64,000 nucleotides of DNA from Pseudomonas marginalis (GCF_008692035.1 NZ_VTFG01000001.1:1798001-1862000); one strand, 5' to 3'. Shown: positions 53,666 to 62,643, counted from the stretch's first letter. Numbers and translations are program-made. Notes: generated from the letters alone by a model not told the origin.

Positions 53666-54720
53666 CAGGCAACCCTCCCCTCAGTGCGGCGACCGATCAA
53701 CAGGCTGTAGCGCCCGATAGGCTCCTGGACCACCTCAAAGCCCTGGGCAACCATCTGTTCGGCGATCCAGCGGGTGGGATGCAGTTCGCCGTGCACCGTG
53801 TTGACCATCATGTGCAGGGAGAAATCCGCCGACAGCGCCGGGTGAATTTCATCGTCTTCCAGGGTCATGCTCAGCACCAGCAACGAACCGCCGTCGTTGA
53901 CCAATTGGGCCGCCGAGCGGATCAGCGTGCTGGTTTCTTCGCGGGTGAAATAGTGCAGGCAATCATTGACCATGATCACGTCGGCGCTTTCACCTTCGTA
54001 GCGGGCCAGGTCCAGCAGGTTACGCTCCTTGAACGTCAGGCGCCCCGCCAACTGGTACTTCTCGACGGTGCTTTCGGCGGACTGGCGCGTGGCGGCCAGG
54101 TCCCAGATTTCGCCCTGGACCTGAGGGTGCCGCCGAGCAATTTCGGCGATATAGGTGCCGTGTCCACCGGCCAGGTCGATGACCTTGCTGGCGGTATCGA
54201 ACACCGGCAATTCCTTGAGCACATCGACCATGGGTTGACTGAAGCGCACCATCGCATCGTTGAAGGCATCACGTGCGGCAATGTCGTGCTTGAAGCGGTT
54301 CTCCTGCTGGAAATCCATGGACTCGGCGCTGCTCAGGATTTCCCCGAGGCGTGGCCAGTTCTGCCACTGCAAGCGCTGGTGGGCAATGATCGGGCCGATG
54401 AACTCGGCGCTGCGGCTGACCAGGAAACGCTCGGCCAGGGGCTGGTTGGTATAGGTGTCGGCGGACTTTTTCAACAGGCCCAGGGCGACCAGGCCATTGA
54501 GAAAGATCTTCGCCTTATTGGGCACCCAGCCCAATTGCTGGCTGATCGCGTTGGCGGTAGCCGGGCGGGCGGTGTGATCGAAGAGGTGCTGCGCTACGGC
54601 GAAGTGAAGGATGGCGGATTGTCGATACTGGTCGGAGAGTTTCACCAGGTCGACCACGCTGGACAGAGCGGTTACTTCATCGGCGTGCTCATAGATGGTC
54701 GTCGGCTTTTGCGCATTCAT
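53665..54720 (-). CDS. O-methyltransferase-family (type 2) SAM methyltransferase
   Basis: A 351-residue protein. An N-terminal dimerisation/winged-helix domain (about 20-110, AISQQLGWVPNKAKIFLNG) precedes a SAM domain with VIDLAGGHGTYIAEIA, EIWDLAAT and VNDCLHYFTREET. The family includes acetylserotonin and many antibiotic O-methyltransferases. It is the first gene of the seven-gene operon and has no counterpart in the canonical toxoflavin set as I know it. A TCAAGGAAGA site overlaps its ribosome-binding region. Confidence 0.83.
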   Translation of the reverse strand: MNAQKPTTIYEHADEVTALSSVVDLVKLSDQYRQSAILHFAVAQHLFDHTARPATANAISQQLGWVPNKAKIFLNGLVALGLLKKSADTYTNQPLAERFLVSRSAEFIGPIIAHQRLQWQNWPRLGEILSSAESMDFQQENRFKHDIAARDAFNDAMVRFSQPMVDVLKELPVFDTASKVIDLAGGHGTYIAEIARRHPQVQGEIWDLAATRQSAESTVEKYQLAGRLTFKERNLLDLARYEGESADVIMVNDCLHYFTREETSTLIRSAAQLVNDGGSLLVLSMTLEDDEIHPALSADFSLHMMVNTVHGELHPTRWIAEQMVAQGFEVVQEPIGRYSLLIGRRTEGRVA

Positions 54721-54741
54721 ACAGATTCTCTTCCTTGAATG
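54714..54741 (-). promoter_or_regulatory. RsmA/CsrA-type hairpin over the start codon of the first operon gene
   Basis: On the minus strand TCAAGGAAGA (54738-54729) fits the RsmA/E consensus (A/T)CANGGANG(T/A) at every position and includes the only purine-rich ribosome site. CATTCA (54741-54736) can pair with TGAATG (54719-54714), which contains the start codon, leaving GGA in the loop. Gac/Rsm control of translation is inferred. Confidence 0.5.
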
Positions 54742-55062
54742 TTTTTGTCTTCACTGGCGTCGGCGAGCGATGAGTGCTTGGGACGCAGCGTGTTTTTTAA
54801 CGGTCCGGAGTCGTGTGCAAATGAATGTTTACGAGCAGCTTCCAAAAAGCTAGCTACGATCCTAGTCGTAAGCCCTACAAAAGCAAGGCAAACCTTTTAT
54901 AATTATTTGCTATTTATAATTACCTATTGATTCCATTTATTTATTATTTTCCTGAGCAGCAAAAATGACTATGCTCATGCCCACTACCCCTTACGCAATG
55001 GATGGCGCCAAAGGTCGACGAACTCCAGTGATGCCCTCACTCCCCATGGTTACACGCGATTT
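54739..55062. promoter_or_regulatory. Divergent control region of the azapteridine locus
   Basis: This 324-base gap separates the operon from the regulator gene. It holds a dyad TACGA-N6-TCGTA (54855-54870), an AT-rich island (about 54890-54955), two direct repeats TTATAATTA (54897-54905 and 54914-54922), each containing a perfect TATAAT on the plus strand, and no coding frame I would call. Confidence 0.55.
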
Positions 55063-55716
55063 ATGACCTCCAGACCTGCCGACGATACCCAGTCATCCAC
55101 CGCTGAACGCATCCTGTTTTTGCTCAAGACCCGTGGCCCGTTGAAAACCACCGAACTGGCGTCCCTGCTGGAACTCACGTTTGAGGCAACCCGGCAACAA
55201 ATCCAGAAGTTGCAGGCATCGGAACTGATCGTCGGCGTTTCGGCACCCACCTCCGGGGCCGGCCGCCCTTCGTTGAAGTGGGCGTTGACGGACACTGCGC
55301 AGAACAAATTCCCCGATTCCCACAGTGTGCTGACCCTGCACCTGATCGAATCCATCGAGGGGGTTTTCGGCAGTGACGGCATCGAGAAAATCATCACCAG
55401 CATGGAAGCGACCAACCGCCAGGAATACGTCCAGGCGTGTTCGCAAGCCTCATCCCTGGAAGAAAAAGTCGCCATCCTGGTGCGCATCCGCGAACTCGCC
55501 GGCTATATGGCGCATATGGAACCCGCAGGTGAAGGTTGGCTGCTGATCGAAAACCATTGCCCGATCTGCGCCGCCGCGCGCAAATGCCAGGGTTTCTGCC
55601 GCTCGGAGCTGCAGATATTTCGTGCAGCCATGGGTGACGACACCCTTGTCGAACGCTGCGAACACCTGATCTCCGGGGACCGGCGTTGCGTCTATAACAT
55701 CCAACCGCGCACCTGA
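55063..55716 (+). CDS. SufR-like HTH regulator with cysteine-rich C-terminus
   Basis: A 217-residue regulator (COG2345-like). A winged HTH covers about 12-75 (ERILFLLKTRGPLKTTELA). The C-terminus holds C166, C169, C175, C179, C199 and C209, in the pattern NHCPICAA... FCRSELQIF... VERCEHLISGDRRCVYNI; four of these match the positions that bind an iron-sulfur cluster in SufR. It is divergent from the biosynthetic operon and 35 bases before the nitroreductase gene. Redox or iron-sulfur sensing of the pathway product is inferred. No clear ribosome site precedes the ATG. Confidence 0.8.
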   Translation: MTSRPADDTQSSTAERILFLLKTRGPLKTTELASLLELTFEATRQQIQKLQASELIVGVSAPTSGAGRPSLKWALTDTAQNKFPDSHSVLTLHLIESIEGVFGSDGIEKIITSMEATNRQEYVQACSQASSLEEKVAILVRIRELAGYMAHMEPAGEGWLLIENHCPICAAARKCQGFCRSELQIFRAAMGDDTLVERCEHLISGDRRCVYNIQPRT

Positions 55717-55751
55717 CCGCCCCACACCAACCGCCCTAAAGGAATAAGGCC

Positions 55752-56489
55752 ATGACCCCGACTATCGACTTGCTCGCCAACCACCGCAGCGAGCGCAGCT
55801 TCCAACCCACGCCCGTCAGCGACGAACACCTGGATGCCATCTTGCGGGCCGGCCACCTGGCGCCGACGTCCTTCAATGCCCAGCATATTTCCGTGGTGGT
55901 CGTGCGCGACGCAGGCACCCGCCAACGCATTGCGGCAATAGCCGGCGGCCAGCCCTGGATCGCGTCGGCACCGGTGTTTATCACCCTGGTGGTGGACTTT
56001 CACAAGACCGCCGTCGGTGCCGCGCTCAATGGCCAGCAACAGCAGATCCAGCGGCACTTGGAAGGGCTGATCGCCGCCAGCACCGACGGCGGCATCATCC
56101 TCAGCACCCTGATGATCGCCGCACGCTCATTGGGGTTGGGCGTGGTGCCGGTGGGCGGCATTCGTGCCAACGCCGAGGCGATGATCGAGCTGCTCGGGCT
56201 GCCCGAGCAGACCTTCGCCCTGTGCGGCCTGGCCCTGGGTCATGTGCACGAGCCGGCGGCACAGAAACCGCGCATGGGCATCGAAGCCTTCCGTCACGAC
56301 GAGCGCTACAACCCGGCCGCGCTCGCACCGGCGATCAGTGCCTATGACCAGCACCTGATGCGCCATTGGCAGATCATCGGCCGTGCGGACGGCCAGTCCT
56401 GGTCAAGCACCGTGGGCCGCACGTATGCACGTAACTACCGGCCCGATCTCAAGGCTCAGTTGCTGGCCAATGGTTTGTCCGCTGATTGA
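55752..56489 (+). CDS. Nitroreductase-family FMN oxidoreductase (NfsA-like)
   Basis: A 245-residue protein with HRSERSFQPTPVSDEHLDA at the N-terminus, HLAPTSFNAQHISVVVV, GLGVVPVGGIRAN and the C-terminal ARNYRPDLK, all typical of NfsA/FRP flavin reductases. AAAGGAATAAGG precedes the ATG. It may reduce or oxidise the azapteridine, or protect from its redox cycling. Its last 34 coding bases overlap the end of the convergent outer-membrane factor gene. Confidence 0.85.
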   Translation: MTPTIDLLANHRSERSFQPTPVSDEHLDAILRAGHLAPTSFNAQHISVVVVRDAGTRQRIAAIAGGQPWIASAPVFITLVVDFHKTAVGAALNGQQQQIQRHLEGLIAASTDGGIILSTLMIAARSLGLGVVPVGGIRANAEAMIELLGLPEQTFALCGLALGHVHEPAAQKPRMGIEAFRHDERYNPAALAPAISAYDQHLMRHWQIIGRADGQSWSSTVGRTYARNYRPDLKAQLLANGLSAD

Positions 56490-57898
56490 GCCTGCTGCGC
56501 ACCGCCACTGCCCCAGCCCAGCGCCTTGTATAGCGCGATGGCGTTGAGGTAGGACGCCGTCTCGGCATCGGCCACGTCCTTCTTGATCAGGAAAAACGCA
56601 CGCTGGTTTTCCAGCACCGCCATGTAGGTGCCCGAACCGCTGCGGTAGCGTTTGCTGGCGATGTCGATCGCCTGCTCGGCATGGGTGGCGGACGCCAGCA
56701 AGGCGCCCAGGCGGGTCTGGTCCTGCGCCAGGCGCATCAGTGCATTTTCCACATCTTCCTGGGCCTTGAGCAGCGACTGTTGATAGCGCGCCAGGGCACC
56801 TTCGGCCTGGGCCTGGGAACCGCGCAGGCGTGCGCGCACGTTGCCCAGGCGAAACGCCGGCCAGTCCACCGACGGCGCCAGCTCATACGCGCGGGACGCG
56901 CTGCCCAGGTCGCCGCCGCGCAGGGCGAAGAAGCCAATGAAACCGCCCAGGTTCAGGCGTGGGTACAAGTCCGCCGTGGCGGCGCCGACGTCTTCGGTGC
57001 TGGCGGCCAGCAGGCGTTCGGCGCTGACCACATCCGGACGATTGCGGATCAACTGGTCGACATCGCCCAAGGGCAGTTGCCGGGCCAGGGGCGCGAGGAA
57101 ATGCGCCTTGGCCAGGGCCTGCTGTTGACGCGGTGGTTGGCCGGTCAATACGTCCAGGCGATAACCGGTTTCCTGGATCCGCGTCAGCAACGGTGGAATC
57201 GCCGCCTCACTGAGCAGCAGGTTGGCATGGGCGTTTTGCTGATCCTCGAATTGGCCGCTACCGGCGCGCACCTGGGCGCTGGTCAGCGTGAGCGTTTCGC
57301 GCCAGGCACTGACCTGGGCCTGGGCCACCTCCAGGCTGCGGCTCAAGCCTTGCTGCTCGTAGTAATAACGCGCGACATCGGCAGCGATGCTCAACTGCAT
57401 CAGCGCCAGGTCCGCCTGGGCTGCCTGGGAACGCGCCATGGCCGAGGCGGTCAGGCGTTGCAAACGCCCGAACACGTCGATCTCCCACTGCACATCAAAA
57501 CCGGCGCGATAGGTCTGCGACAGCATCCGCTCCGGTGGCCCACCGTCGAACGGCAACTGCTGCTCCAGGCTGCGGCCATAGGCGGTACGGGCGGTGACGC
57601 CGGGATACTGGTCGAGCCGGCGGTCATCGAACACCGCACGGGAGGCCAACAGGTTGGCCTGGGCCTGGCGAATGTCATGGTTATGCGCCAGCGCCGTGTC
57701 GATCAGGCGATCGAGCTCGGCGTCGTCAAAAAACGACCACCACTGGGCCTGCACGGGCGCCTGTTGGGCGAACAAGGCCTTTTGCGCGGTGACCAGGCTG
57801 ATCGGCGGGGTTACGGGCTTTTCGTAATGCGGCCCGACCATGCAGCCGTTGAGCAGCGTCAGCGCCAGCACGGTGGTGACAGTTTTGCCGGGCTTCAT
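56456..57898 (-). CDS. RND efflux outer-membrane factor (OprM/NodT family; ToxI-like)
   Basis: A 480-residue lipoprotein with lipobox LLNGCMVG (cysteine at residue 19), GPHYEKPVTPP, paired helical repeats (QAQWWSFFDDAELDRLI, LYPRLNLGGFIGFFALRGG) and the GSGTYMAVLENQRAFF end motif. It forms the outer-membrane channel for the RND pump upstream. Its start overlaps the RND permease stop as ATGA. In the toxoflavin export set toxFGHI it matches the last gene. Confidence 0.9.
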   Translation of the reverse strand: MKPGKTVTTVLALTLLNGCMVGPHYEKPVTPPISLVTAQKALFAQQAPVQAQWWSFFDDAELDRLIDTALAHNHDIRQAQANLLASRAVFDDRRLDQYPGVTARTAYGRSLEQQLPFDGGPPERMLSQTYRAGFDVQWEIDVFGRLQRLTASAMARSQAAQADLALMQLSIAADVARYYYEQQGLSRSLEVAQAQVSAWRETLTLTSAQVRAGSGQFEDQQNAHANLLLSEAAIPPLLTRIQETGYRLDVLTGQPPRQQQALAKAHFLAPLARQLPLGDVDQLIRNRPDVVSAERLLAASTEDVGAATADLYPRLNLGGFIGFFALRGGDLGSASRAYELAPSVDWPAFRLGNVRARLRGSQAQAEGALARYQQSLLKAQEDVENALMRLAQDQTRLGALLASATHAEQAIDIASKRYRSGSGTYMAVLENQRAFFLIKKDVADAETASYLNAIALYKALGWGSGGAQQAQSADKPLASN

Positions 57899-60800
57899 GG
57901 TTCACTCCTCAGGGTTTGCGCCAGGGACTGGGCCCGTGGGGTCGCGGCCGCCAGGGAATGCTTGCGGGCCAGCAGGGTGTAGACCGTCGGCAGCACGAAC
58001 AGGGTGAAGCAGGTACCGATCAGCATGCCCGATACAATCACCACCCCCAGGCCATAGCGGCTGTTGGCCCCGGCACCCGAAGCGAACAGCAGCGGCACCA
58101 GGCCGACCACCATGGCCGCCGTCGTCATCAGGATCGGCCGCAAGCGAATCTGCGCGGCCTTGCGTATCGCCTCGGAACGGTCGAGGTGTTCCTGGGCCTG
58201 CAGGGCGTTGGCGAACTCGACCATCAGGATGCCGTGCTTGCTGATCAGCCCGATCAGGGTCACCAGGCCGATCTGGGTGTAGATATTGATCGTGGCGTAG
58301 CCCAGCGCCAGGGGAATCAGCGCGCCGCTGATGGACAGCGGCACGGTGATCAGGATGATCAGCGGGTCCATCAGGCTTTCGTACTGCGCCGCCAGTACCA
58401 GGTAGATCACGATCACCGCCGCCAGGAACGCCAGCAGCAGCGCATTGCCTTCCTGGGTGTACTGCCGCGCATCGGATTGCCAGTCGTAGCTGAACCCTAC
58501 GGGCAACTCGGCGGTGACGCCCTCCAGGAACGCCACGGCGTCGCCCAGGGTGACCCCGGCCGCCGGCACGCCCTGGAAGGTCGCGGCGTTCTGCTGGTTG
58601 AACTGGGTCAGCTTGTTGGGTTCGACGTGCTCGGACACCTGGATCACCGTCGACAGCGGAATCAGCGTGCCGTCTTCCGTGCGCACATACTGGCGGGTCA
58701 GGGCTTCGGGCGTCAGTCGCTCACTGCCCGGGCTCTGGGCAATCACATCATAGGAGCGGCCCTCCAGGCCAAAGCGGTTGAGGTAGTTTTCCCCCACCAG
58801 CACCGCCAGCGATTCGCCGATGTCCTGCATGCGGATCCCCAGGCTGTTGGCCTTGGCCCGGTCCACCCGCACCTGTACCACCGGGTTGTTATAGTCCAGG
58901 TCACTGTCAACCACGGCGAACAACCCACTGTCGCGGGCCTTCTGCTTGATCTGCTCCATGGTTTCGTACAGCACGCGGTAATCCTGGGAACTGCGCAGCA
59001 CCAGTTGCACCGGCAGGCCACCGGTGGAGCCCGGCAAGGCAGGCAACTGGAAGGCAAAGATGCTGGTGCCTTCCACATCGTTGGTGGCCGCCTGCAGGTC
59101 GACCTGGATCTGCGCGGCGGTGCGCTCGCGCTCGCCCCACAACGTCAGGTTGATGCCGCCAATGCTCGAGGCGATGCCGTCGCTGCCATTGATGATCCAG
59201 GTGCTGACGGTTTCCGGCAGGCGCCCATAGACCTCATTCAGCTTGGTGGAAAAGCGCTCGACGTATTCCAGGTTGGCATGTTGCGGCGCCTTGATGGCGG
59301 TGAGCAGCCCGGCCTGGTCCTCGGTGGGCGCCAGCTCCCGCTGCGGCAACTGGTACAGCCACGGCAGGCTGATCATCACCAGCAAGGCAAACAGCCCGCT
59401 GAGCCAGCGATGCCGCAGCGACAGGTCCAGTACCTTGGCATAACGCAGGGCCAGGCCGTCGAAGAAACGGTTGGCCAGGTGCGCCATGCGCCCTTCCGAT
59501 TGCTTGGACTGCAGCAGGAACGAGCTCATGACCGGCGACAACGTCAGCGCCACCACGCCGGACACGATCACCGCGCCGGCCAGGGTCAGGGCGAACTCAC
59601 GAAACAACGCCCCCGTGAGGCCGCCCATCATGCCGATAGGCGCATACACCGCCGCCAGGGTAATGGTCATGGCGATCACCGGCCCCGCCACTTCCCGCGC
59701 ACCGATCAGGGCGGCCGCCACCGGGGTCTTGCCCTCCTCGATATGCCGGTGCACGTTCTCCACCACCACAATCGCATCGTCCACCACCAGCCCCACGGCC
59801 AGCACCATCGCCAGCAGCGTCAACAGGTTGAGGCTGAAACCGAACGCCAGCATCAGCGCCGCGGCCCCCAGCATCGACAAGGGGATGGTCACCACCGGAA
59901 TCAGTACCGTGCGCAACGACCCCAGGCACAGGTAGATGACGATCACCACGATCAGCAAGGCCTCGAGCAGGGTCTTCATCACCTCGTCGATGGAGGTCTG
60001 GATAAAGCGCGCGGTTTCAAACGCCAGCTCGGCCTTGACGTCCGGCGGCAGGGTCTTGCGCACGTCCGGCAGGAGTTTCTTGATACCGTCGACGATCACC
60101 AGCGGGTTGCCGCCGGGCGTCGGGAACAACCCCAGGTGCACGGCCGAAACGCCGTCCATGGTGGCACTGGTTTCGCTGGACGCCGCGCCCAGCTCCACGG
60201 TGCCGACATCCTTCAGGCGCACCAGGCCGTTACCATCGTTGCGCAGCACCAAATCGCGAAATTCATTGACGTTGGTCAGGTCGGTATTGACCCGCAGGTT
60301 GGCGACCACGAACAGGCCTTTGACCTTGCCCGGCGCCGCCTGGTAGTTGTTGCGGCGCACCGCGTCGGCCACATCGGCGGCGGTCAGGCCGCGAGCGGCC
60401 AGCCGTGCGGGGTCGATCCACAGGCGCATCGCCAGGGTTTGCCCGCCGAACACCTGGACCTTGGCCACGCCCTCGATGGTGCTCATCACCGGCTCCACCA
60501 CCCGTGCCAGGTAATCGGTCAAGGCCGGGGTCGACAGGGTCGGGCTGGAGAACCCGATATAGGCCACCGCCGTCGACTCGCCGGACGAGCGCTCGATCAC
60601 CGGGTCATAGGCCTGCTCCGGCAGCCGGAAACGCACCTGGTTGACCTTGGCCATGACTTCCGTGAGGGCCTGGGTCGAGTCACGGTTGAGCTCCATGCGC
60701 ACCGTGACCACGCTGCGCCCCTGCACCGACGAACTCGACAGGTAATCCACGCCTTCCACCGATGACACCGCCTGGGCAATCGGTTGGGTGACGAAGCCCT

Positions 60801-60978
60801 GCATCAGGTCAGATGACGCGCCGGGGTATTCGGTGGTCACGGTGATGGTGGAGCTTTCCAGCATCGGGTACTGGCGGATCGGCAGCTGCAACAAGGACAT
60901 GATCCCCAGCAGCAGGATCAGAATACTGACGACAAGCGCGAGCACCGGCCGCCGAACGAAAATATCGGTGAAAGTCAT
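57895..60978 (-). CDS. RND-family HAE1 efflux permease (ToxH-like)
   Basis: A 1027-residue inner-membrane pump with twelve transmembrane segments and two periplasmic loops. Marks are DIFVRRPVLALVVSILILL at the start, GLVVDDAIVVVENVHRH with the proton-relay aspartates, the TYPGASSDLMQG-like region (TEYPGASSD), and GLISKHGILMVEFAN in the second half. The length is normal for AcrB/MexB-type pumps. It is probably the exporter of the azapteridine product. Confidence 0.93.
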   Translation of the reverse strand: MTFTDIFVRRPVLALVVSILILLLGIMSLLQLPIRQYPMLESSTITVTTEYPGASSDLMQGFVTQPIAQAVSSVEGVDYLSSSSVQGRSVVTVRMELNRDSTQALTEVMAKVNQVRFRLPEQAYDPVIERSSGESTAVAYIGFSSPTLSTPALTDYLARVVEPVMSTIEGVAKVQVFGGQTLAMRLWIDPARLAARGLTAADVADAVRRNNYQAAPGKVKGLFVVANLRVNTDLTNVNEFRDLVLRNDGNGLVRLKDVGTVELGAASSETSATMDGVSAVHLGLFPTPGGNPLVIVDGIKKLLPDVRKTLPPDVKAELAFETARFIQTSIDEVMKTLLEALLIVVIVIYLCLGSLRTVLIPVVTIPLSMLGAAALMLAFGFSLNLLTLLAMVLAVGLVVDDAIVVVENVHRHIEEGKTPVAAALIGAREVAGPVIAMTITLAAVYAPIGMMGGLTGALFREFALTLAGAVIVSGVVALTLSPVMSSFLLQSKQSEGRMAHLANRFFDGLALRYAKVLDLSLRHRWLSGLFALLVMISLPWLYQLPQRELAPTEDQAGLLTAIKAPQHANLEYVERFSTKLNEVYGRLPETVSTWIINGSDGIASSIGGINLTLWGERERTAAQIQVDLQAATNDVEGTSIFAFQLPALPGSTGGLPVQLVLRSSQDYRVLYETMEQIKQKARDSGLFAVVDSDLDYNNPVVQVRVDRAKANSLGIRMQDIGESLAVLVGENYLNRFGLEGRSYDVIAQSPGSERLTPEALTRQYVRTEDGTLIPLSTVIQVSEHVEPNKLTQFNQQNAATFQGVPAAGVTLGDAVAFLEGVTAELPVGFSYDWQSDARQYTQEGNALLLAFLAAVIVIYLVLAAQYESLMDPLIILITVPLSISGALIPLALGYATINIYTQIGLVTLIGLISKHGILMVEFANALQAQEHLDRSEAIRKAAQIRLRPILMTTAAMVVGLVPLLFASGAGANSRYGLGVVIVSGMLIGTCFTLFVLPTVYTLLARKHSLAAATPRAQSLAQTLRSEP

Positions 60979-60999
60979 GAGCGTTCTCTGGGCGAAGAA

Positions 61000-62106
61000 T
61001 CAGATGCCCGTCACAGGCGGTTTGGACGCAGGCAGGGCCAGGGTGTCATCGGTCGCCTGCACCGCCATGCCGTCACTGAGCTTGAGTTGTCCGGAGGTCA
61101 CCACCTGGTCACCCTCGTGCAAGCCTTCCTGGATCTGGACCCAACCGTCCTGGCGCTGGCCGATTTTCACCGCCACCCGCTTGACCACCAGCGTGGCGCC
61201 CTGGTCCGGGCGGGCAAGGAAAACGGTATCGCCATAGGCGGTGTAGGCCACCGCCGTTTCCGGCACGGTGAGCACATCGGCCACCTCGGTATCGGCCACT
61301 TTGACGCTGGCGTACATGCCCGGCTTGAGGGGGGCGTCCGGGCTCTCCAGCGTGGCCTGCACCTGCACCGTGCGTGAGCGGCCGATCATCGGGTCGACGG
61401 CACTGATCCGCGCCTTGAACACCCGGTCAGGGTAGGCGTCGATCAGCACGCCCACGGTTTGCCCGACGACCAGACGGCGACTGAGCTGCTCATCCAGGGA
61501 AAAATTGACATAGAGCACCTGGGTGTTGACCAGGCTGACGATGCGATCGCCGACATTGAGGTACTGCCCTTCGTTGACCTGGCGAATCCCCAGCACCCCG
61601 GCGAAGGGTGCGCGGATAGTCTTCTGGGCAATCAGTGCCTGGACTTTTTTCAACTCGCCCAAGGCCATGTCATGGGCGGCCCGGGCGTTGTCGAGCTGTT
61701 CCTGGGTCGCGGCGTTTTCCCTGACCAGCCCGGTCACGCGCTTGCGGATGATCTCGGCATTGCGCACCTGGGCCTGCAGCCGCAACTGCTCGGCCTGTTC
61801 CGGGGCATCGTTGAGTTTGACCAGCACCTCGCCAGCCTTGACCTGGCGGCCCGACTCGAAGTTGATCAAGGTGACCCGCCCGCCGACCTCGGCGGAAACC
61901 TGCACCTGGGAGGCCGCTTCCAGCTCACCGACGCCGGCGAAATACACATTGGCCGGGCGCAATTGCACCGCCCCCAGGGCCACCTTGGTCAACGCGCTGG
62001 CGGGGGCATCGGCGGATTGGGCCTGGGACGGCGCGCGCGACATCATCACCACCGCGATGACCGCCACCGGAATCAACACCAGGCTGGTTATCTTCTTCTT
62101 GTTCAT
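61000..62106 (-). CDS. RND efflux periplasmic adaptor (membrane fusion protein; ToxG-like)
   Basis: A 368-residue adaptor. An N-terminal membrane anchor (ITSLVLIPVAVIAVVMM) is followed by the lipoyl domain (VSAEVGGRVTLINFESGRQV), a hairpin, and the beta-barrel (TIRAPFAGVLGIRQVNEGQY). The ATG at 62106 has AGGA seven bases upstream. It connects pump and channel and lies 21 bases before the pump gene. Confidence 0.92.
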   Translation of the reverse strand: MNKKKITSLVLIPVAVIAVVMMSRAPSQAQSADAPASALTKVALGAVQLRPANVYFAGVGELEAASQVQVSAEVGGRVTLINFESGRQVKAGEVLVKLNDAPEQAEQLRLQAQVRNAEIIRKRVTGLVRENAATQEQLDNARAAHDMALGELKKVQALIAQKTIRAPFAGVLGIRQVNEGQYLNVGDRIVSLVNTQVLYVNFSLDEQLSRRLVVGQTVGVLIDAYPDRVFKARISAVDPMIGRSRTVQVQATLESPDAPLKPGMYASVKVADTEVADVLTVPETAVAYTAYGDTVFLARPDQGATLVVKRVAVKIGQRQDGWVQIQEGLHEGDQVVTSGQLKLSDGMAVQATDDTLALPASKPPVTGI

Positions 62107-62142
62107 GGACGTCCTTATCACGATGAGTGCGTTACGCGCGGC

Positions 62143-62643
62143 TCACAGCCAGCTGTGGTTGAACAGGAAGAAGGCCAGTACCGCCCAGATCGACAGCACC
62201 AGGTGAGTCAGTTGCAACCCCTCCTGGCGAATCCAGTAGCCGAACCACAAGCCCCCCAGCAGCATCGCGAAGACAAACGCCGAAAACGCACTCAGGGCGA
62301 GGTTGAGCCAGGGCCGTGCCGACAGCAGGCCGTCGCCGAGGATCAAGTGATAACTGCCGGTCCAGGCCGCGAGTGCAGCGACCAGTTGCAGGGCCAGCAC
62401 CACCAGCAGCGCCAGTTGGTGCAGACGGGGTGAACGCACGGCCCGCACCAGCAAGGGAATATCGATGGCGGGGCTCTGGCGCAACGGCTCCATGGCCATG
62501 GTCGCGCCTACCGCGCCTACCGAGCTGCGAAACGCTTGCCAGTTGTTAAGCACCGCAATGCTCAGCCACAGGCTCAAGCCAACGGCCTGTACGCCCAGGA
62601 ACACTGACATCGAGTGACCCAGTAACCCTGCCTCCACAGTCAT
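62143..62643 (-). CDS. DUF2165-like small membrane protein (ToxF-like position)
   Basis: A 166-residue protein with four hydrophobic segments (near 12-32, 74-94, 110-132 and 143-162), resembling DUF2165. It is the first gene of the export operon, 36 bases before the adaptor gene. In Burkholderia the toxoflavin transport operon is toxFGHI with RND components; if the first gene there is a small membrane protein, as I recall, the order agrees. Its role in export is unknown. Confidence 0.65.
   Translation of the reverse strand: MTVEAGLLGHSMSVFLGVQAVGLSLWLSIAVLNNWQAFRSSVGAVGATMAMEPLRQSPAIDIPLLVRAVRSPRLHQLALLVVLALQLVAALAAWTGSYHLILGDGLLSARPWLNLALSAFSAFVFAMLLGGLWFGYWIRQEGLQLTHLVLSIWAVLAFFLFNHSWL

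Noticed and set aside
57916..60765. Open frame of 949 codons antisense to the RND pump
   Set aside because: It mirrors codon bias of the GC-rich pump gene, is full of His, Gln and Arg runs and shows no domain; the RND gene on the other strand is certain.
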